Shown: positions 58,218-64,000 of the stretch, piece by piece
How the letters are laid out: each line of letters begins with the position of its first letter
How positions within the stretch are numbered: position 1 is the first letter of the stretch
From: CBDFHJ01 sp965247635
Lineage (GTDB): Bacteria > Chloroflexota > Dehalococcoidia > Lucifugimonadales > Australimonadaceae
DNA: 64,000 bases
Assembly (NCBI GenBank): GCA_965247635.1
Contig: CBDFHJ010000008.1
Coordinates: forward strand, 310,001-374,000
Reading direction: 5' to 3'
Translations under genes and position numbers: made by a program
Notes under the pieces: generated by a model
Seen by the model: the letters and a program-made list of their open reading frames with translations, nothing else
Databases searched by the model: none
Told to the model about the DNA's origin: nothing

Positions 58218-59600
58218 CTATCCGCGGAGGGATACGTCGAGCTTGCGCCCGGACAAAGTCGCCTTGTCGACCAGGCCGTGGAGCAACTCCTGACGCTGGC
58301 CGGGGTTGAGGTCATCCCACTCCGTTTCCAACCTGCGGCGCTGACCTGCACGCCACTGCTGGAGCTGCGCTGGGTCACCGTCGGCCATGGCGAGGCGCGT
58401 CTCGGTCGTCCGTCGGTCCGCTTCTATGCCCGCGACGGCCGACCCGAGCTGGCGAAGCGTGATGAGGCCATCGCTGGCCCGTTGGACCCACTCCAAGTAG
58501 CGTCGCTCCAGGCTGCGCAGCTTGGACTGGGCGTCGGTGCGGTCTTTCGTTAGCAGCTCCTCAGCTGTCTCAGGGGCCGGCAATGGGCTTGTGGAGGGTT
58601 GGCGCACCAGCTCAAGGACCTGGGCTTCCAGCTCCGCGGCGCGCCGGGTGTGGTACTGGCACTGGCTGCGGTTGATGCGGGACTGGCATTGGTAGTAGCG
58701 GTACTCGCCCCGCACTCGTTCTCCGTTCTTACGGTGCCAGGTCTGGTGGCGGGTAACCCCCATCATTCGCTGGCCGCAGTGTCCGCAATACAGGATGCCT
58801 GAGAGGAGAAACGGGTCGGCCTTCGGGTGGCGGCGGCCGGGTGTGCGGCTGCGCATGCGGTCCTGTACCTGCTTGAACTCGTCGGCGCCCACGATAGGCT
58901 GATGGCTGGTGGGAATCAGGAGTCCGAAGCGGTGGTACGTGCCGATGTAGGAGTGGTTACGCAGGATGTCGCGGATGGTAACCATGCTCCAGGCCCTTCC
59001 TCGGCGGGTGCGGATACTTTGGGTGTTGAGCTGGCGGGCGATGGTGCGAACGCCTACGCCCTGGTCGAGGTACATGGAAAAGATAGACTGCACCACTTCC
59101 GCTTCCGGAGGCACCGGCTCGAACCCACCATTCACTCCGATGCGGTAGCCATACGGCGGCTTTCCGAGGCCCTGGGCTCGTGCGGCCTTGGCCTTCATGC
59201 CCTCTCGGATGGCGTGCCGCCGGGCTCCTCCCCTTCCCTGGCCCTTGGTGGCACGGAGCGCGGCCTGAAGAGGGTCAGGCAGGTCCGGGGCGTCACACAC
59301 CACCTGGCAGTTGAGGACGTCGAGCTCCAGTACGTGGCCAACCTGCTCGGCCAAGGAGTCGCCCAGATGGTCGACCGCCGGTACGACGATGAGGTAGGCC
59401 AGGCCGGAGGAGTGGATGCGTTCAAGCATGGCCAGGTACTGGGGCGTCTCGCTCGAAGATGCGTCGTCGCTGAAAACACCCTGTCCTGTATGGCCTCGGG
59501 TAGCGCAGTACTGCTCGAACGCTCGTTGCAGCGTTACGCCGTTGCCGGGATGCCCCTTAGGGGCGTTGGGGTCGGCGCGGAAGTAGGTGAAGGCGCGCAT
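58218..59600 (-). CDS. Serine-recombinase-like protein with degenerate catalytic domain
   Basis: A 460-residue protein with the large-serine-recombinase layout: resolvase-like N-terminal domain (1-135), Recombinase domain ('KPPYGYRIGVNGGFEPVPPEAEVVQSIFSMYLDQGVGVRTIARQLN', about 175-260), a Cys4 zinc ribbon ('LSGILYCGHCGQRMM...YYQCQSRINRSQC', about 285-350) and a C-terminal coiled coil. The active site is lost: the Ser10 position is D10 ('YFRADP') and the DRxxRS motif reads DHLGDS (77-82). It starts four bases after the stop of the zinc-ribbon gene. It is probably a DNA-binding protein rather than an active recombinase. Confidence 0.85.
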   Translation of the reverse strand: MRAFTYFRADPNAPKGHPGNGVTLQRAFEQYCATRGHTGQGVFSDDASSSETPQYLAMLERIHSSGLAYLIVVPAVDHLGDSLAEQVGHVLELDVLNCQVVCDAPDLPDPLQAALRATKGQGRGGARRHAIREGMKAKAARAQGLGKPPYGYRIGVNGGFEPVPPEAEVVQSIFSMYLDQGVGVRTIARQLNTQSIRTRRGRAWSMVTIRDILRNHSYIGTYHRFGLLIPTSHQPIVGADEFKQVQDRMRSRTPGRRHPKADPFLLSGILYCGHCGQRMMGVTRHQTWHRKNGERVRGEYRYYQCQSRINRSQCQYHTRRAAELEAQVLELVRQPSTSPLPAPETAEELLTKDRTDAQSKLRSLERRYLEWVQRASDGLITLRQLGSAVAGIEADRRTTETRLAMADGDPAQLQQWRAGQRRRLETEWDDLNPGQRQELLHGLVDKATLSGRKLDVSLRG

Positions 59601-59604
59601 AGTG

Positions 59605-60306
59605 CTACTCGGCCAGCAAGATGAGCCCGCAGCTGCTACAGCGAACGGGGTTTGGGGAGGTCCGGGCCGCTCGGAGCTTCTGTGTGGGGAGGCGTTCCCG
59701 GCAGTTGCTGCACATCCCACGGTCGACGCGCGCAACGGCCTTGCCACCATAGGTGCGGCGGACCTGCTCGTACAGGGCCAGCTCACCCGCCGAAACCTGC
59801 GGTGTCAGCGTGCTGCGCTTGGCTACTAGCTCGACCACCTCGGTCTGGAGCGTGGCCTGCTCTTCGGCCATGGCGTGCTGTTCGGCGCTCCACAGCTGCT
59901 CGGTCTCACGAAGCTGTTCAGCGATGGTGTTCCGTTCTCCGTCCAGCGTGTCCGTCCTATCCAGGACCACGAGGAGCCGGTCCTCCTGTTCGGAGCGGAG
60001 ACGCTTGAGCTGCACGACGTCTGCCTGAAAGCCAGAGAGCTCTCGGGGGTTCTTCACGGTGCTGCCGAACAGCATCTGTTCGGCCTGTGCAATGCGTTGA
60101 GTAAAGGTTGCGATGGCCAAATCGAAGTCCTTCTGTTGGGAGGCTACCTCGGTGGTCGAAGCCTCCAGCTCCGCCAGCCGGCCGCGGAGCTGCACGAGCG
60201 TGGTGTCGTTGCCGAGGGCGGCGGCGATCTCTTCCAGCCGCTGGTTCCGGCGGTCAGTTTCCAGGTCCAAGGTCTGGAGGTCATAGAGTCGATGGATGGC
60301 AGCCAA
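59605..60306 (-). CDS. C4-type zinc-ribbon coiled-coil protein (CT398/YdaA-like)
   Basis: A 233-residue protein: a long coiled coil (residues ~5-170, 'LYDLQTLDLETDRRNQRLEEI...') followed by a C-terminal zf-RING_7/C4 ribbon with 'MCSNCRERLPTQKL' and 'VRCSSCGLILL'. Homologues are widespread and conserved but of unclear role; some bind sigma54 or secretion components. The start is a TTG with GGGGGCG upstream. It is followed four bases later by the recombinase-like gene, so the two form an operon next to rnpB. Confidence 0.85.
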   Translation of the reverse strand: MAAIHRLYDLQTLDLETDRRNQRLEEIAAALGNDTTLVQLRGRLAELEASTTEVASQQKDFDLAIATFTQRIAQAEQMLFGSTVKNPRELSGFQADVVQLKRLRSEQEDRLLVVLDRTDTLDGERNTIAEQLRETEQLWSAEQHAMAEEQATLQTEVVELVAKRSTLTPQVSAGELALYEQVRRTYGGKAVARVDRGMCSNCRERLPTQKLRAARTSPNPVRCSSCGLILLAE

Positions 60307-60412
60307 GCCGCGCCCCCGATAATGGCCTTGTTCGTGCAGAATGAGCTCAGCAAAAAGATTCTAGTGGAACAACCTAACCTTGTCAACAAAATGCGGGGTG
60401 CTTTGCGCCTGT

Positions 60413-62026
60413 TTAGCCGCGCTGTTGGCGCAATACCAGAATGGCCATCGGCACCGACGCGGCAAGTATAAGGAAGAGCGATGAGACCGCCGCCTGCGTA
60501 AAGAACGCTTCGGACGCCGAGGACCAGACGGAGGTTGCGAGGGTCCCAAACCCGATCGGGCTGAGGATGAGGGTTGCGGGCAGCTCCTTCATGGTCAGCA
60601 GGAAGACCAAGGCTGCTCCGGCGAGCGTGCCTCGCCACATGAGGGGCATGGTCACCCGGAGGAAGGTCCGAAGTGGCGTCGTGCCTAGCCCCCGGGCGGC
60701 TTCCTCGACCCGTGGGCTGACCTGAAGCAGTCCCGCACGGCTGCTCCCCACTGCGGCGGGAAGGAAGAGGATGACGTAGGCAAAGACCAGCAGCGCGATG
60801 GACTGGTAGAGGAACGTAACGTAGTTGGCGCCAAAGAACACGAGCCCCAGGGCGACGGCAACGCCAGGGAGGGCGAACCCCACGTAGGTGCTGCGCTCCA
60901 GCAACACGGTGATCCTACCCGGATAGCGGACCGCCAGCATGGCCACGGGTAGCGACACCACGACAGCGCCGAGGGCCGCCAGGCCGGAAACGTACAGGGA
61001 GTTTCGGGCGGCGCCCCACGGCACTTCAAACGGTTCGCCGGCGGCGATTCCCTGCACGAGCCAGTAGCTGAGGATGGCCACGGGCAGTAGGAGTGCGACG
61101 GCCACCACGGCCGCGGAGTAGGCGAAGGCCGGCCAGCGCCAGCGGCCGAGACGGACGGGAACGGCGGGCCGCGCCACGCCGGGGGTAACCCGGTAGTACC
61201 GCGATCGGCCCCTGCTCAACACCTCTACGAAGAGGATGACCATGGCCACTCCGACCAGGACCAGCGAGAGCCCGGCGGCCAGGCTTCGGTCGAAGGCTGA
61301 CTCGTACTGCACGAAGATTGCCCAGGTGAAGGTCTCGTACCGCATCAGCGAGACCGCTCCGAAGTCGCTCAGGGTGTAGAGCGCGACGAGAAGCGCACCG
61401 GCCACGATACTCGGCCGAACCAAGGGAAGCGTGACGCGGCGGAAGGTAGCAAACGGCCCCAATCCCAGCCCTCGGGCGGCCTCCTCCAGGGCCGGATCCA
61501 TGCGGGAGAGGGTGGCGCGCACGGGGAGCAGTACGTAGGGATAGCTCAGAAGTACCAACGTAAAGGTAGCGCCGGGGAGCCCATAAATCTCAGGAAGGCG
61601 CTCGACGCCCAGCGGCTCGAGGAGCCCTTGGAACATGCCTCGCGGGCCCAGGGCGACCACGAAGAGGAACCCGGCGATGTAGCTTGGGATGACCAGCGGT
61701 AGCGAGGTGGCAACGGCTAGCAACCGCCGCAAGGGCATATCCGTCCGGGCCGTGAGCCACGCCAACGGAACGGCCACGGCGGTGCACGCGGTGGTGACCG
61801 TGACCACCAGTAGGAGCGAGCGAACGAGGATAGCCGCCGTCCGCGCCCGAAACAGCACGTCCCACGTGTCGAGCCCGCCGTCCACGGCACGGACCAGCAG
61901 ATAGGCTGGCGGTAGGAGCATGGCCAGCGCCACTACCACCCCAGGCACCCAGAGGAAGGCCGGCGGCCTAAAGCCCTTCTGGCCATTTCCCCGTAGTGGC
62001 GGTGCTTCGCTAGTGCCGGTTATCAA
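60413..62026 (-). CDS. fbpB: Ferric iron ABC transporter permease (FbpB type, fused double permease)
   Basis: A 537-residue inner-membrane protein containing two BPD_transp_1 domains. Each has an EAA-type loop: 'EEAARGLGLGPFATFRRVTLPLV' in the first half and 'EEAARGLGTTPLRTFLRVTMPLM' in the second. About 12 helices in all. The FbpB/SfuB class imports Fe(III) delivered by FbpA-type binding proteins, although thiamine (ThiP) carriers look alike. No ATPase gene is adjacent; it must be encoded elsewhere. Confidence 0.87.
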   Translation of the reverse strand: MITGTSEAPPLRGNGQKGFRPPAFLWVPGVVVALAMLLPPAYLLVRAVDGGLDTWDVLFRARTAAILVRSLLLVVTVTTACTAVAVPLAWLTARTDMPLRRLLAVATSLPLVIPSYIAGFLFVVALGPRGMFQGLLEPLGVERLPEIYGLPGATFTLVLLSYPYVLLPVRATLSRMDPALEEAARGLGLGPFATFRRVTLPLVRPSIVAGALLVALYTLSDFGAVSLMRYETFTWAIFVQYESAFDRSLAAGLSLVLVGVAMVILFVEVLSRGRSRYYRVTPGVARPAVPVRLGRWRWPAFAYSAAVVAVALLLPVAILSYWLVQGIAAGEPFEVPWGAARNSLYVSGLAALGAVVVSLPVAMLAVRYPGRITVLLERSTYVGFALPGVAVALGLVFFGANYVTFLYQSIALLVFAYVILFLPAAVGSSRAGLLQVSPRVEEAARGLGTTPLRTFLRVTMPLMWRGTLAGAALVFLLTMKELPATLILSPIGFGTLATSVWSSASEAFFTQAAVSSLFLILAASVPMAILVLRQQRG

Positions 62027-62045
62027 GGTGTGGCGAGACCCCCAC

Positions 62046-62660
62046 CTATCCCCAGCGGACGAACTGCGTGACGGGCGTGCGGTTGGACTTGGGCTCCTCG
62101 TCTGGATAGCCGATGGCCATCATGGCCTGAACATCCCAGTCCGGCGCGGCGCCCAGGGCCTCCGCCAGTCCCGGCACCCGAGTCACTCTGCCCGTGTCCC
62201 AGTTGACGCTCAGTCCCTCGGCGTGGCCCGCCAGGGCGATATTCTGCATGGCGATGAAAGTCGCCGCGTAGTTCTCCTTGGTCACAAACTCGTCGGACCC
62301 CTGGACGCAGTAGGTGTAGATCACAATGGGAGGCGCCAGCACCTTGGTCCGGTAGGGCTCCGCGCGGCGCGCGTCATCCCACTCCGCCATCAGCCCATCG
62401 TAGATCAGGTCCGCGATCCGCTTGCGCAGGGGCGTGTCCTTCTCCATGACGAAGAAACGCCACGGCTCCGTGAGCCGATGGTTGGGCGCCCATATGGCGG
62501 TTGCCAGCATGCGGTCCAATGCCTCCCTGGGCACGGGCGTGCCCTTGAACTTCCACGCCATGCGCCGCCCGTGGAGCGCCTCATACACACTCACGTTGGT
62601 CTGTGGCACCGGGACCTGGCTCCAGAGAAGCTTTTCAGCGTTCGTCGCCTCGTTTGTCAT
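62046..62660 (-). CDS. Nitroreductase family protein
   Basis: A 204-residue flavin oxidoreductase. Family marks are 'VYEALHGRRMAWKF' (FMN phosphate-binding Arg-Arg), 'APNHRLTEPWRFFVM' and 'IGYPDEEPKSNRTPVTQFVRWG' at the C-terminus. It uses FMN and NAD(P)H to reduce nitro, quinone or flavin substrates. It sits between the binding-protein and permease genes of an iron importer (gaps 53 and 19 bases), so a ferric or flavin reductase function in iron release is plausible. Confidence 0.87.
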   Translation of the reverse strand: MTNEATNAEKLLWSQVPVPQTNVSVYEALHGRRMAWKFKGTPVPREALDRMLATAIWAPNHRLTEPWRFFVMEKDTPLRKRIADLIYDGLMAEWDDARRAEPYRTKVLAPPIVIYTYCVQGSDEFVTKENYAATFIAMQNIALAGHAEGLSVNWDTGRVTRVPGLAEALGAAPDWDVQAMMAIGYPDEEPKSNRTPVTQFVRWG

Positions 62661-62713
62661 GGATGCGCACCCTTGTCTAAGGTTTGATAGCGGGGGGCGT
62701 TCTCGCGTTCGGA

Positions 62714-63724
62714 TTATGGTATCACGCCCGTCTCTCGCAGCAGCCGCTCGGTCCCCTTCAGGTCCGCGAGGTCGGCTAAGGCGATGGACGGTTGGTTGAT
62801 CTGCTCCAGGGGCACAAGCTCTCGGGAGACGGCAACGCCCTCCACCAGCGGGTACTCGTGGGTCTGGCTGGCAAAGTACTGCTGGCCGACCTGCGAGAGC
62901 ATGAACTCCAGGAACCTTTCGGCGTCCTCTCGCTTGTTCGCGGTGGCGAGGATTCCCGCTCCCGCGACCATGACGAGCGCTCCGGGGCCGCCTGCACGGA
63001 CGTGGTAATTTCGGGCCGTATAGCTTTCGCCCTCGGTGGCCAGGAACCTATGCAGGTAGTAGTGGTTCACCAGCCCCACGTCTATCTCGCCAGCGGCGGC
63101 GGCTACTACCTGGGGAGTGTTCTTCTCGAAATCCTTGGTGTCGTTGGCCAGCATGCCTTCGAGCCACTGGCGGGCCCTCTCCTCGCCCCACAACACCCGC
63201 ATGGCGGTGACCATGGTCTGGAAAGATGCATTTCTCGGTGCCCAGCCGATACGGCCCTTCCACTGAGGCTCGGTAAGGTCCCAGATATCATCGGGTAGGT
63301 CTGCCTCTGTCAGCGTCTCGGTGTTGTACACCAACGTCCGGGCCCGGCCCGAGACGCCGACCCACGTGCCGTTGGGTGAGCGGGCCCACTCCGGCACCCG
63401 GGCGAGGACGCTGTCGGGGAGCGGAGACAGCATTTCCTCCACCGCGCCCAGGCCACCGGGGTCTTGAGCAAAGAAAAGGTCTGCCGGGCTGTTGTCGCCC
63501 TCTTCGAGTAAGGTGATGGCAAGCTTGGGTGTCTCGCCGTACTTCACTCGTACGTCTATGCCGGTGGCGTCTTCGAATTGTCGGATGATGGGGGCGACCA
63601 GGTTTCCGCTCCTGCCGGAGTAGACCGTTAAGGAATCGCCGCCGCCGCAGGAGGCGATAAGCACCGTGATTGCCGCGACGGCAACACCAACCGAGATGGT
63701 GTGGAGGCGGAGGAGAGGGTGCAT
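62714..63724 (-). CDS. fbpA: Iron ABC transporter solute-binding lipoprotein (FbpA-like)
   Basis: A 336-residue binding protein. Lipobox 'LIASC' precedes the mature 'GGGDSLTVYSGRSGNLVAPIIRQFEDATGI', the usual start of FbpA/Thi-type proteins. The iron-coordinating tyrosine pair lies in 'VGLVNHYYLHRF' near residue 215; an earlier Tyr is in 'VYSGR'. Start ATG 63724 has AGGA eight bases upstream. Together with the permease at 60413 it makes a Fe(III) importer. Its promoter is unusually clear. Confidence 0.88.
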   Translation of the reverse strand: MHPLLRLHTISVGVAVAAITVLIASCGGGDSLTVYSGRSGNLVAPIIRQFEDATGIDVRVKYGETPKLAITLLEEGDNSPADLFFAQDPGGLGAVEEMLSPLPDSVLARVPEWARSPNGTWVGVSGRARTLVYNTETLTEADLPDDIWDLTEPQWKGRIGWAPRNASFQTMVTAMRVLWGEERARQWLEGMLANDTKDFEKNTPQVVAAAAGEIDVGLVNHYYLHRFLATEGESYTARNYHVRAGGPGALVMVAGAGILATANKREDAERFLEFMLSQVGQQYFASQTHEYPLVEGVAVSRELVPLEQINQPSIALADLADLKGTERLLRETGVIP

Positions 63725-63785
63725 GGGTGCGGTCCTGTAGTAAGTACGCACGAAGAATATAATATGTAGGGACTAAGTAATATCG

Positions 63786-63814
63786 ATAATATGCCCGACC
63801 AGACAGTATGTCAA
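63786..63814 (-). promoter_or_regulatory. Promoter of the iron-importer operon with overlapping palindrome
   Basis: TTGACA (63814-63809) and TATTAT (63791-63786) are 17 bases apart, a near-consensus sigma70 promoter, about 62 bases before the fbpA start. The -10 box overlaps the palindrome TATCGATA (63781-63788) inside TAATATCGATAATAT, which contains a GATAAT hexamer like those of Fur boxes. Iron-dependent repression is a reasonable guess. Confidence 0.65.
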
Positions 63815-63989
63815 CGTGTATGGACGCGCGGCCTTCGCGGTTTGTGGTGGAGCGGTTCCGGCCCAGACCGACGCCCCGCTTGACCAGGGATGAGAGCAGG
63901 CGTACAACTGCGATGCAGCCGGCCAGGGAAGTCTTCGGGGCGGCCAGCCTCCACGAGTGACAGGTAAAACCCTCAGCAAGGAGCAACTT

Positions 63990-64000
63990 ATGAGCACTCC
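63990..64000 (+). CDS. Start of an unidentified gene (11 bases in window)
   Basis: ATGAGCACTCC at the right edge follows AAGGAGCAACTT, a good ribosome site, so a plus-strand gene (Met-Ser-Thr...) probably begins here, divergent from the iron importer. Nothing can be said about its product. Bases 63815-63989 show no other feature. Confidence 0.4.

Overview
The window looks like chromosomal DNA of an uncultured Chloroflexota bacterium, most likely Dehalococcoidia / SAR202-like. This is inferred from GC-rich coding, frequent GTG and TTG starts with strong AGGAGG sites, proline/threonine-linker lipoproteins, and clustered paralogues of Rieske oxygenases, LigB-type dioxygenases and MFS carriers. 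No 16S gene is present, so the placement is not proven.

Layout. 0-6.4 kb: two SnoaL-like proteins, a cupin, a phospholipase D-like protein, dnaN, a lipoprotein cytochrome c, a small HTH protein, two small membrane or unknown proteins and tRNA-Arg(TCT). 6.4-12 kb: a surface-protein region broken by two insertion sequences; an IS3 element and an IS256 element have truncated an LRR protein and a beta-propeller protein. 12-15.5 kb: a frameshifted MFS carrier and a family 5 solute-binding lipoprotein. 15.6-37.7 kb: an aromatic-catabolism region with three Rieske oxygenase alpha subunits, four LigB-family proteins (one lacking every catalytic position), an alpha/beta hydrolase of the ring-cleavage-product type, a NahE/PhdJ-like hydratase-aldolase, an aldo/keto reductase, a cupin and MFS carriers. 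A two-ATPase/two-permease ABC export operon, a hemerythrin and arsM lie among them.

38.9-46.4 kb: a pentose-phosphate operon, rpiB-tal-pgi-HAD-gnd-zwf-pgl, mostly with overlapping stop/start codons. 46.5-53.2 kb: housekeeping and accessory enzymes (NAD-dependent epimerase, lgt, a zinc-ribbon microprotein, a dUTPase/Dcd-fold protein, an FAD oxidoreductase, an amidase, a VOC protein). 53.4-57 kb: three consecutive cupredoxin lipoproteins preceded on the same strand by an ECF sigma factor and its anti-sigma factor. 57.6-60.3 kb: the RNase P RNA next to a degenerate serine recombinase and a C4 zinc-ribbon coiled-coil protein. 60.4-63.7 kb: a ferric-iron-type ABC importer (binding protein and fused permease) with a nitroreductase gene between them.

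How the genes may work together. Rieske oxygenases would hydroxylate aromatic substrates, LigB proteins would cleave the ring meta, and the hydrolase and hydratase-aldolase would process the cleavage products. MFS carriers and the binding protein would move substrates. The pentose-phosphate operon supplies the NADPH that mono/dioxygenases need, and the iron importer and cytochrome c would support metal-rich chemistry. These functional links are inferred from family membership and position.

Throughout the intergenic DNA there are small dispersed repeats: CCCGA-nnnn-TCGGG palindromes, a 'TGTCATTCCGAG...GAGGAATCTCG' family and MITE-like units. The palindromes also occur inside the RNase P RNA gene.
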